NCBI GenBank assembly: GCA_900553205.1 | Contig: USCK01000104.1 | Coordinates: 1 to 6,559, forward strand | Direction: 5' to 3' | Source: an uncultured bacterium | GTDB taxonomy: Bacteria > Cyanobacteriota > Vampirovibrionia > Gastranaerophilales > Gastranaerophilaceae | DNA: 6,559 bases | In this document: in pieces, positions 1 to 6,559 of the stretch | Layout of the letters: the number at the start of each line of letters is the position of its first letter | How positions within the stretch are numbered: the first letter of the stretch is position 1 | Program-made: the position numbers and the translations under genes | The notes under the pieces: model-generated | Told to the model about the DNA's origin: nothing | Databases searched by the model: none | What the model saw: only the letters and a program-made list of their open reading frames with translations

Positions 1-950
1 AATCCCATAGCGTAAGCGACTGTTAAAGCTGCAAGTGCATTATAAACACTGAACATACCGTTCATTGATAAATGAACATTGTATTTTTGTTCAGGGGTTT
101 TACAAATGAAAGATACACCTTTTGGAGAGAAGGAAATATCACTTGCTGAAATTGTTGCATCGTTTTTTACTCCATAAGTATAGAGTTTTACTCCGTCTTT
201 TAATACTGCTTTAAATTTTTCTGCATAAGAATCATCATTATTGATAACGGCAACATCACCTGATTTTAGACGTTCAAATAACATTGCTTTTGCATTGAAA
301 TATCTTTCCATAGTGATGTGATAATCCAAATGATCTTGAGTTAAGTTTGTAAGAACTGCACAGTTAAAATCACAAAAACCTACTCTGTTTTGTACCAAAG
401 AATGAGAGCTTACTTCCATAGCAACATTATTAATATGAGCCTCATCTTTAATCATTTTCAAAACATGTTGTAATTCAGGAGCTTGAGGGGTTGTATGTTT
501 TGCCTCTTTATAATCACTGCTTGATGACAATTTATAACCTAATGTTCCGATTAACGCACACTTATCACCTGAAGATTCCATAATTCTTTGAACCAAGTGT
601 GTAACTGTAGTTTTACCGTTAGTACCTGTAACTCCGATTAGATTTAAGTCTTTAGAAGGAGCACCGAAGAATCTGTTTGCTAACCCCGCGATAGATTGTT
701 CTGCAGACGATACGATAATTTCAGGAACATCTAAATCTAATTTTGTTTCGCACATAACAGCAACAGCACCTTTTTTTACTGCATCAGCTGCAAAATTATG
801 CCCATCAACATGTTCACCTCTTAAACAAACAAATATATCACCAGTTTTTGCTGTTTTGGAATTGTAGTTTACCCCAGTAACTTCAACATTTTCATCATAA
901 TTATATTTATCAACTACTTCTACATCTTTAATCAATTCAGAAAGTTTCAT
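1..950 (-). CDS. murE: UDP-N-acetylmuramoyl-tripeptide synthetase MurE, 3' end cut by the window edge
   Basis: Cytoplasmic Mur ligase that adds the third stem-peptide residue (usually meso-diaminopimelate, L-lysine in some lineages) to UDP-MurNAc-L-Ala-D-Glu using ATP. About 316 residues are readable by direct translation of the minus strand from ATG 950-948. The N-terminal UDP-sugar domain (about 1-95) contains LRGEHVDGHNF. The central ATPase domain has the P-loop GTNGKTT at 109-115, HTTPQAPE at 152-158, EVSSHSL at 179-185 and TNLTQDHLDYH at 201-211. Lys221 in ERYFNAKAMLF matches the lysine that is carbamylated in Mur ligases. The frame leaves the window at GMFSVYNALAAL, the end of the central domain. 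Family members run near 480-500 residues, so the C-terminal domain is missing, including the DNPR-type motif that indicates diaminopimelate over lysine; substrate choice therefore cannot be read. The start lies one base after the ftsI stop and has a good Shine-Dalgarno, so it is the second gene of that operon. Confidence 0.96.
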   Translation of the reverse strand, partial: MKLSELIKDVEVVDKYNYDENVEVTGVNYNSKTAKTGDIFVCLRGEHVDGHNFAADAVKKGAVAVMCETKLDLDVPEIIVSSAEQSIAGLANRFFGAPSKDLNLIGVTGTNGKTTVTHLVQRIMESSGDKCALIGTLGYKLSSSSDYKEAKHTTPQAPELQHVLKMIKDEAHINNVAMEVSSHSLVQNRVGFCDFNCAVLTNLTQDHLDYHITMERYFNAKAMLFERLKSGDVAVINNDDSYAEKFKAVLKDGVKLYTYGVKNDATISASDISFSPKGVSFICKTPEQKYNVHLSMNGMFSVYNALAALTVAYAMG

Positions 951-951
951 A

Positions 952-2706
952 TTATATCTTCTCCTTTGTCTTCGCATTATGTTTATCAGGTGTAAGATTC
1001 ATAATACTTGCAACCTGAGAGGCAATAGCCTTGAATATTGGTGCAGCAACCGTACTTCCCCAAATCTCACCACCTTGTGCAGAATCGACAACAACATAAA
1101 TCAAAACCTGAGGATCTGTCGCAGGTAAATAACCTACGATAGAGGTATAAAGTTTATCAGTATAACCTGCGCCATTTTCTTTTGGTTTATGTGATGTACC
1201 TGTTTTAGCTGCAATATAATAATCTTCCATTTTTATTGGAGATTTTCCTTTTTCTATACTTTCGGTTAATAATTGAGTAACAACTTTTGCGTGTTCAGGA
1301 GTCATTACTTGGATATGTTTAATTCTTTCAGCAGCTTCCTCTTGAGAATATTTGATAACATGTGGAGTTACCCTTGTTCCGTTATTAGCCAATGCAGAAA
1401 CAGCTGAAACCAACTGAATAGCAGTAACAGAAGAGCCATAACCGTACCCCATACAAGCATGGTCAGAAACATCCCATTTGCTCGCAGGTTTTAGCAATCC
1501 AACAGATTCTCCCGGTAAATCTATACCCGTTTTTCGTCCAAAGCCGAATTTTTGTAAAATATCATGGAACTCACCTGAAGTCATTGTTTGTGCAATCTTT
1601 ACAGCACCAACATTACTTGAGTGTTGAAAGAAGTACACAAGGTCAATCATACCTGGAGCACCTTTTTGTTTGTAGTCGTAATTGCTGATTGTCCACCAAC
1701 CGATTTTTATACGACCTGTATCGTTAATCTTGGTATATTTGTTTATTTTTCCAAGCTCCATAGCTGAAGCTACAGTAATTGTTTTAAAGGTTGAACCAGG
1801 AGGGAAGATATCTGTTAATGTCCAATTCTTTGTTTGTAACATAGAGGCTGGGGGAAAATTATTCGGATCATAGAACGGATAAACAGCATAAGCTAAAATT
1901 TCCCCATTCTTTGGATTCATAACAATAACAGCACCTCTTTGCGCCTTGAATTTTGCTACAGCATGATCCAATTCTCTTTCACAAATATGCTGAATTGCAG
2001 TATCAATAGTAAGCGTTACATCTTCACCTTTTAAAGGTTCTGTTGCTGCGACAGGGTCTGTAGAGAATGTATAAATAAGATTCCCTGAAGGTGTCTTTTC
2101 AACATTCGGACGCTGTGTAACATGTTCTAATTTGTCTTTTGCGGTATATTCTACCCCTGCAGAAACATCTGCATCTAAGTTGTAATATCCTAACACATGA
2201 GAAGCTAAACAACCTTGAGGATATACTCTGATACTCTTTTTATCAATAGGAATTTCTCTTAAACATAGCTTGGCAATAGCATCACGTTCTGATTTGCCGA
2301 CACCTTTTTTCAGAAGGATTACAGGCTCGTTTTTTTGTGCCTCAAACTTAGCTAATAATGTTGCCGGTTGCATTTTTAAAATAGGTGCAAGAGCTTTGGC
2401 TAATTCTTCTTTGGTATGTATTTTGTCATCAAAGTCTTTAGGCCTGGCATACACATCATAGTAAACCATATCTGTTGCCAGTTTTATACCGTTACGGTCG
2501 TATATGTCGCCACGCATAATAAATGAACGAGAAGTTCTTTGACGTTTTGCCTTTGCTCTATAGTGTTTTACATCAAGAATTTGGATACAAAACAAGTGAC
2601 ATATCAACAAAAACGCAAATAATGCGAATAATTTTTGCGTATTAACAAGCCTTCTATTAAAAACTTTTATTCTTTTATCTTTTATTTTAAATAAATCATC
2701 TCTCAC
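952..2706 (-). CDS. ftsI: Septal peptidoglycan D,D-transpeptidase FtsI (class B penicillin-binding protein)
   Basis: Membrane-anchored transpeptidase that cross-links septal peptidoglycan, normally working with FtsW; target of beta-lactams. The 584-residue length is close to E. coli FtsI (588). A basic cytoplasmic tail (1-23) precedes one membrane helix (about 24-44). The PBP dimerisation domain begins at RGDIYDRNG (65-73) and includes RVYPQG (160-165) and HVLGYYNLD (170-178). The transpeptidase domain (about 258-565) has all three active-site motifs: Ser305-Thr-Phe-Lys308 with the acylated serine, Ser363-Ser-Asn365, and Lys501-Thr-Gly503. No PASTA domain follows, unlike SpoVD-type proteins. 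MrdA/PBP2 is less likely because the GYYNLD...AGVE stretch and the murE neighbour are FtsI-like. The start is GTG at 2706-2704: an in-frame stop lies about 30 bases upstream, no start codon intervenes, and the next candidates fall in or after the membrane helix. There is no Shine-Dalgarno; a promoter abuts the start. ftsL and mraW, often upstream in division clusters, are absent. Confidence 0.95.
   Translation of the reverse strand: MRDDLFKIKDKRIKVFNRRLVNTQKLFALFAFLLICHLFCIQILDVKHYRAKAKRQRTSRSFIMRGDIYDRNGIKLATDMVYYDVYARPKDFDDKIHTKEELAKALAPILKMQPATLLAKFEAQKNEPVILLKKGVGKSERDAIAKLCLREIPIDKKSIRVYPQGCLASHVLGYYNLDADVSAGVEYTAKDKLEHVTQRPNVEKTPSGNLIYTFSTDPVAATEPLKGEDVTLTIDTAIQHICERELDHAVAKFKAQRGAVIVMNPKNGEILAYAVYPFYDPNNFPPASMLQTKNWTLTDIFPPGSTFKTITVASAMELGKINKYTKINDTGRIKIGWWTISNYDYKQKGAPGMIDLVYFFQHSSNVGAVKIAQTMTSGEFHDILQKFGFGRKTGIDLPGESVGLLKPASKWDVSDHACMGYGYGSSVTAIQLVSAVSALANNGTRVTPHVIKYSQEEAAERIKHIQVMTPEHAKVVTQLLTESIEKGKSPIKMEDYYIAAKTGTSHKPKENGAGYTDKLYTSIVGYLPATDPQVLIYVVVDSAQGGEIWGSTVAAPIFKAIASQVASIMNLTPDKHNAKTKEKI
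961..967 (-). promoter_or_regulatory. Shine-Dalgarno sequence of murE
   Basis: Read on the minus strand the bases are AAAGGAG, ten bases before the murE ATG and inside the last codons of ftsI. The site fixes the murE start at 950 and shows that this organism uses anti-Shine-Dalgarno pairing, at least for internal operon genes. Neither ftsI nor dnaE has a comparable site. Confidence 0.8.
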
Positions 2707-2713
2707 GATGAAA

Positions 2714-2742
2714 ATTTTACCACAACATACTTTTTAAGACAA
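2714..2742 (-). promoter_or_regulatory. Predicted sigma70-type promoter of ftsI-murE, probably leaderless
   Basis: On the minus strand, TTGTCT (2742-2737, 4 of 6 to TTGACA) is followed after 17 bases by TAAAAT (2719-2714, 5 of 6 to TATAAT), preceded by TGG (2722-2720), giving an extended -10 element. Seven bases, TTTCATC, separate the -10 from the GTG start of ftsI. Transcription would therefore begin at or next to the start codon, leaving no 5' leader and explaining the missing Shine-Dalgarno. The promoter call is inferred from spacing and consensus only. Confidence 0.65.
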
Positions 2743-2757
2743 AAGTATTACTTTTGT
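2739..2757. promoter_or_regulatory. 19-base perfect dyad, candidate operator between divergent promoters
   Basis: ACAAAAGTATTACTTTTGT is a perfect inverted repeat with 9-base arms around a single T at 2748. It overlaps the predicted ftsI -35 element (2737-2742) and is centred about 42 bases upstream of the ftsI start and 75 upstream of the dnaE start. Outside the core, TTAA recurs on both sides, offset by one base. This is where a dimeric repressor of ftsI-murE could sit. I do not recognise it as a LexA, Fur, NtcA, NrdR or DnaA site. AT-rich DNA produces palindromes by chance, so operator function is an inference. Confidence 0.45.
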
Positions 2758-2806
2758 TTAAGCATAAAAAACAAGAGAAAGTTTTACAAAAATATACATA
2801 TATCTG

Positions 2807-2815
2807 TGCTAGATT
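2807..2815 (+). promoter_or_regulatory. Predicted extended -10 element of dnaE, probably leaderless
   Basis: TGCTAGATT fits the extended -10 pattern TG-N-TANNNT, with TAGATT matching TATAAT at 4 of 6 positions including T1, A2 and T6. It ends seven bases before the dnaE ATG at 2823, the same spacing as on the ftsI side. The best -35-like hexamer, TTTACA at 2783-2788, is 21 bases upstream, too far for a standard promoter, so the element would rely on the TG extension or an activator. No Shine-Dalgarno precedes the ATG. The call is weaker than for ftsI. Confidence 0.45.
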
Positions 2816-2822
2816 CTTTAGT

Positions 2823-5800
2823 ATGAGTAAACAATATGTTCCATTACATTTGCACACAGAATATTCACTTCTTGACGGTGCTATCAGAATAAAAGATTTA
2901 TGCGAATTTGCAAAAGAAAACGAAATGCCTGCAGTCGCAATTACTGACCATGGTGTTATGTATGGTGATATGGAGCTTTATACCACTGCAAAAGAAGCAG
3001 GAATCAAACCTATTTTGGGATGTGAATTTTATGTGCACGACGGAGATATTGAAGAACGTGACAAAAACAATAACCCTTGTTATCACCTTGTACTACTGGC
3101 AAAAGATAAAAAAGGTTACGCTAATATTATTAAACTGACCTCAACAGCTTGGTGTAAAGGTCGTTATGTAAAACCTCGTATAAATTGGGAATTGATACAA
3201 AAGCACCACGAAGGTTTAATCTGTCTTTCGGCCTGTCTTGGTGGGGAAGTTTTGCAAGCCTTGTTGAAAAACGATATGGAAAAAGCAAAGGGTATTGCAA
3301 AAAGATACCATGATTTGTTTGGTGATGATTATTATATTGAGCTTCAAGACCATGGTATGGAGGAACAAAAACAAACCAACCCTCAACTTATTCAAATCGC
3401 CAAAGAACTTGGTATAAAAATGGTTATCACGAATGACTCTCACTATTTGAGGAGAGAAGATGCCGATATGCATGATACTTTGCTGTGTATGCAAACCAAC
3501 AGTGATAAAGATGACCCAAATAGATTTCATTTTCCTAGTAATGAATTTTATGTAAAAAATGCTGAGCAACTAAGGGATTCATTCCGTTGGATGGATAGCG
3601 AAACCTTTGACGAATGTATCCAAAACACAGTTGACATTGCAGAAAAATGCCATTTAACATTAGAGCTTGGGAAAAGCCCTCTACCTGATTATAAAGTACC
3701 TGCTAACCATACGATTGAATCTTATTTGGAATATTTGGTTTTTGAAGGTGCTAAAAAAAGATACGGAGAAATCAGTCCTGAATTAAAAGAGCGTATAGAT
3801 TATGAGCTTGGCGTAATCGAACAAATGGGATTTGCAGCATACTTCCTTATCACATGGGATTTCATTCACTATGCAAAAACTCATGGGATTCCGGTAGGTC
3901 CGGGTCGTGGTTCTGCAGCAGGTTCTGTTGTTGCATACACTCTTGAGATTACGGACTTAGACCCTATTCAGCACAAACTGTTGTTTGAAAGATTCTTGAA
4001 CCCAGAACGTTTCACCATGCCCGATATTGATATCGACTTTTGTATTGAACGACGTGGCGAGGTTATTGACTATGTAACTCGAAAATATGGTGAGGACAGA
4101 GTTTGTCAGATTATCACTTTTGGTACTTATGCAGCTAAAGCAGCATTTAAAGGTATTGCAAGAATCCTTAAAATTCCGTTTGCAGAAAGTAACAGACTTG
4201 CAGGTTTGATAGACCCTGCAATAGAACTTGCACAAAGTATAAACGAGAAAGCAAAAACTCTTAAACAAGCGATGCAATATGACGGCTCTGAGTTGAAAGC
4301 ATTGTATGATAAAGATGAACAAATCATGATTGACCCGATAGAAGGCAAAACTGTCGGTATGAAAAAACTCATTGATTTGGCTGTCGGTATTGAAGGGATA
4401 AAGAACAATACAGGTACTCACGCAGCAGGGGTTATTATTGCACCGAAGCCTCTTGATGAGATTTTGCCAGTTCAACCGTCTAAAGACGGTATTATCCAAA
4501 CAGGTTATCCTCCTCACGATGTTACAGAGGTTTTGAGTCTATTAAAAATGGACTTTTTGGGGTTACGAAACCTTACAACAATATACAAGACTGTTGATCT
4601 GATAAAAAAACGGCAAGATATAGATGTTGATATCAACAATATTCCACTTGACGACAAACCAACATACGATATGCTGATGCAAGGAGATACAAACGGTGTA
4701 TTCCAGCTTGAATCTCAAGGTATGAAAAACCTTGTAAAGAAACTAAAACCTGATGTTTTTGAAGATTTGGGTGCGTTAGTTGCATTGTTCAGACCGGGGC
4801 CACTTGATTCCGGCATGGTTGATGATTTCGTAGAAAGAAAACATGGTCGTCAGGCTATTACTTATGCTCACCCTTTACTTGAGCCGGTATTGAAAGATAC
4901 ATACGGAACTATCGTATATCAAGAACAAATTATGCAGGTTTTCCAAATATTGGCAGACTACTCATTGGGTCAAGCTGATATGGTTCGTCGTATGATGGGT
5001 AAGAAAAAAGTCGATGAAATGGAAAAACAAAAAGGTAAGTTCATCGAACGTTCTGCCACACATGGTATGTCAGCAAAAGATGCAGAAGCCTTGTTTAACC
5101 AAATCCTGTCTTTCGCTTCATACTGTTTCAACCGAAGCCACTCTGCAGCTTATGCGTTTGTTGCTTATCAAACTGCATTCTTGAAATGTCACTATCCTGT
5201 AGAATATTTATCAGCACTACTTTCCAGTGTTACAAACGATACTGAAAAAACTCAATTATATATTGAAGAAGCTCAAAAATACGGCATCAAGGTTTTGCCA
5301 CCTGATATCAACAAATCTTATCTGCAATATACACCTGACGAAAACAATATCAGATTCGGTTTGGCAGCTATCAAACAGGTTGGTGAAGGGGTTGTTGAAG
5401 AAATTATCAAAGAAAGAGAAGAAAACGGCGATTTCAAAGATATTTTTGATTTCTGTAAACGTTTAGACCCTAAACATGTCAACAAAAGATTGTTAGAAGG
5501 CTTGATAAAAGCAGGAGCTTTTTCTACTATTGCAAAGAGCAGAAAACAGTTGTTAGAAAACCTTGAATACATTATATCTGCAGTTTCAAGAGAAGCAAAG
5601 GCAAAAGCTATGGGACAAGTAAGCCTGTTTTCTGCACTACCTGAAGATGACGGTTTTGCAGCTTCTCAATTCCAATTAGGTGGGTCTGATGAAGAGTTTG
5701 AAGACAAACAAATTCAGTTATTTGAAAAAGAGTTCTTAGGATTTTATGTCACTTCGCACCCACTGTTCTCTATCAGAGATAAGTTGCCATTCTTGATGAC

Positions 5801-6386
5801 ACATAAGGTATCTGAATTGGCAGAAAAGCCGAATGACACAGCTGTTACTATATGTGGTCTTATTACTGCAGCAAGACAAATTCCAACAAAGAAAGACCCT
5901 ACTAAATTCATCAAGTTTATGACTTTAGAGGATTTGACGGGAAAAGTTGAATTGGTTGCATTCAACAAAACTATTCAAGAATATAATGACTTTTTACAAC
6001 TTGAACAAAAGGTTATTATTTCAGGTAAAATTCAACACAGAACAGAAGATCAAACAAGTGTTTTGATAGATAATGTCAAACCTGTTGATAACTCTAATTT
6101 GGTTACTATAACTGTTAAACAGGAACTGAAATATGAAGAACTTTGCGCAATAAAAAATATCTTGGCAGCGCACCATGGTTCTGACCCAGTGTTGTTTAAT
6201 GTTTTGGAAACCAATGACAGAATATTAACTGCATCTATGTTTTGGGTTGCTGCATCTAACGAACTTACAAACCATTTGAGAAAACTCTTCAATGACCAAC
6301 AAATAGATATTTCAATAAAATCAATGGATTCACCAAGCAGAAGCTCTAATGCCGAGGAAGAGGAAGAAGAACCCTCTACTGTGTAA
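2823..6386 (+). CDS. dnaE: DNA polymerase III subunit alpha (replicative polymerase), DnaE1 type
   Basis: Catalytic subunit of the chromosomal replicase; extends primers 5'->3' with the beta clamp and clamp loader. 1187 residues from ATG 2823. The frame is open to a TTG at 2754, but those 23 extra residues look nothing like the family, whose PHP domain starts with the HLHTEYSLLDG motif (9-19 here). The PHP domain (about 5-210) keeps all likely metal ligands: His9, His11, Asp18, His43, Glu68, His88, Cys138, Asp205, His207. The palm has GPGRGSAAGS (359-368) and catalytic aspartates Asp401 and Asp403 (PDIDIDF) and Asp577 (KMDFLGLR). FQLESQGM (627-634) and FRPGPLDSGM (656-665) lie in the fingers region. 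A helix-hairpin-helix segment (about 885-900), clamp-binding motif QVSLF (932-936), OB fold (about 1005-1085) and C-terminal domain with six consecutive glutamates (1178-1183) follow. Tyr767-Cys768-Phe-Asn is the position of the cyanobacterial split-intein junction, here uninterrupted. Not PolC: no inserted DEDD exonuclease. Confidence 0.97.
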   Translation: MSKQYVPLHLHTEYSLLDGAIRIKDLCEFAKENEMPAVAITDHGVMYGDMELYTTAKEAGIKPILGCEFYVHDGDIEERDKNNNPCYHLVLLAKDKKGYANIIKLTSTAWCKGRYVKPRINWELIQKHHEGLICLSACLGGEVLQALLKNDMEKAKGIAKRYHDLFGDDYYIELQDHGMEEQKQTNPQLIQIAKELGIKMVITNDSHYLRREDADMHDTLLCMQTNSDKDDPNRFHFPSNEFYVKNAEQLRDSFRWMDSETFDECIQNTVDIAEKCHLTLELGKSPLPDYKVPANHTIESYLEYLVFEGAKKRYGEISPELKERIDYELGVIEQMGFAAYFLITWDFIHYAKTHGIPVGPGRGSAAGSVVAYTLEITDLDPIQHKLLFERFLNPERFTMPDIDIDFCIERRGEVIDYVTRKYGEDRVCQIITFGTYAAKAAFKGIARILKIPFAESNRLAGLIDPAIELAQSINEKAKTLKQAMQYDGSELKALYDKDEQIMIDPIEGKTVGMKKLIDLAVGIEGIKNNTGTHAAGVIIAPKPLDEILPVQPSKDGIIQTGYPPHDVTEVLSLLKMDFLGLRNLTTIYKTVDLIKKRQDIDVDINNIPLDDKPTYDMLMQGDTNGVFQLESQGMKNLVKKLKPDVFEDLGALVALFRPGPLDSGMVDDFVERKHGRQAITYAHPLLEPVLKDTYGTIVYQEQIMQVFQILADYSLGQADMVRRMMGKKKVDEMEKQKGKFIERSATHGMSAKDAEALFNQILSFASYCFNRSHSAAYAFVAYQTAFLKCHYPVEYLSALLSSVTNDTEKTQLYIEEAQKYGIKVLPPDINKSYLQYTPDENNIRFGLAAIKQVGEGVVEEIIKEREENGDFKDIFDFCKRLDPKHVNKRLLEGLIKAGAFSTIAKSRKQLLENLEYIISAVSREAKAKAMGQVSLFSALPEDDGFAASQFQLGGSDEEFEDKQIQLFEKEFLGFYVTSHPLFSIRDKLPFLMTHKVSELAEKPNDTAVTICGLITAARQIPTKKDPTKFIKFMTLEDLTGKVELVAFNKTIQEYNDFLQLEQKVIISGKIQHRTEDQTSVLIDNVKPVDNSNLVTITVKQELKYEELCAIKNILAAHHGSDPVLFNVLETNDRILTASMFWVAASNELTNHLRKLFNDQQIDISIKSMDSPSRSSNAEEEEEEPSTV

Positions 6387-6440
6387 TTCTTTGAAATGAA
6401 TAAGTTATTAAGACATCACAAATGTCAGTATAAATTTAAC

Positions 6441-6474
6441 TAAAAAACGACCACTTATAAGTGGTCGTTTTTTA
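6441..6474. terminator. Bidirectional intrinsic terminator after dnaE
   Basis: A perfect 34-base palindrome starts 54 bases after the dnaE stop. Its core arms are CGACCACTTA and TAAGTGGTCG, flanked by six A on the left and six T on the right, plus one further T-A pair. On the plus strand it is a GC-containing hairpin followed by a T run, ending dnaE transcripts. Because the left flank is an A run, it should work equally for transcripts arriving from the right on the minus strand. Confidence 0.88.
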
Positions 6475-6559
6475 TAATAATATATTTTAATCCTTTCTTT
6501 ACTTAACTTGTACTTACTTAACTTAATTATGAGAACAATTTGAAGGTTCTATCAACATT
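6475..6559. other. Noncoding right end; no gene supported
   Basis: The 85 bases are very AT-rich. ACTTAACTT occurs at 6501-6509 and again at 6516-6524 with a partial ACTT between them. The only plus-strand ATG (6529) meets a stop after four codons. On the minus strand, two frames entering from the right edge reach stops at 6529-6527 and 6525-6523, so the tail of a convergent gene is possible but cannot be identified from about ten codons. Confidence 0.4.

Noticed and set aside
2739..2757. Dyad as a transcription terminator or LexA box
   Set aside because: No transcript runs into the region from either side, the arms are AT-rich with no T tract, and the sequence does not fit the GAAC-N4-GTTC or cyanobacterial AGTAC-type LexA patterns. 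An operator is the more economical reading.
2754..2822. Upstream TTG start that would extend DnaE by 23 residues
   Set aside because: The extension has no family similarity and no ribosome binding site, the TTG lies inside the 19-base dyad, and the predicted -10 falls within it. The ATG at 2823 puts the PHP motif at the usual distance from the N-terminus.
3957..4517. 186-codon open frame on the minus strand opposite dnaE
   Set aside because: It lies wholly inside the conserved DnaE palm region, has Cys/Phe/Asn-rich low-quality composition and resembles no family. It is best explained as a shadow of the coding strand, as are the shorter frames opposite or overlapping dnaE and ftsI.
5115..5140. 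Possible intein remnant in dnaE
   Set aside because: The reading frame and family alignment are continuous across the junction, with no extra residues; there is only the target motif, no intein sequence.
6501..6524. ACTTAACTT repeat pair as a regulatory or CRISPR-like repeat
   Set aside because: There are only two nine-base copies with a six-base gap in very AT-rich DNA, with no spacer structure and no adjacent recognisable gene.
6498..6531. Rightward promoter plus ATG at 6529
   Set aside because: The frame stops after four codons and the -10-like TTAATT is 19 bases from a weak TTTACT; nothing is left to be expressed within view.

Overview
The window is chromosomal housekeeping DNA from an AT-rich bacterium. 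It carries two divergent units: ftsI-murE (septal peptidoglycan synthesis) reading left on the minus strand, and dnaE (replicative DNA polymerase III alpha) reading right on the plus strand. No mobile element, CRISPR array, tRNA or rRNA is visible. The organism cannot be named from this alone. The DnaE carries Tyr-Cys-Phe-Asn at the place where many cyanobacteria have their dnaE split by an intein, and the low GC content fits a non-photosynthetic cyanobacterial relative (Melainabacteria/Vampirovibrionia type). This placement is an inference.

Layout: 1-950 holds the N-terminal two thirds of MurE, cut by the left edge. 952-2706 is a complete FtsI/PBP3-class transpeptidase, whose stop codon is one base from the murE start. 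2707-2822 is a 116-base divergent intergenic region. 2823-6386 is a complete, uninterrupted DnaE. 6387-6559 is noncoding as far as can be read, and contains a 34-base perfect palindrome that looks like a bidirectional terminator.

The intergenic region is the most interesting part. Both outward genes lack a Shine-Dalgarno sequence, yet each has an extended -10 element ending exactly 7 bases before its start codon, which predicts leaderless mRNAs. The internal operon gene murE does have a good Shine-Dalgarno sequence. Between the promoters, overlapping the ftsI -35 element, is a 19-base perfect dyad (ACAAAAGTATTACTTTTGT) that looks like an operator for an unidentified regulator.

Functionally, MurE makes a peptidoglycan precursor and FtsI cross-links the wall at the septum, while DnaE copies the chromosome. 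The shared regulatory region could coordinate division and replication, but nothing in the sequence proves this. I found no clearly new multi-gene system here.
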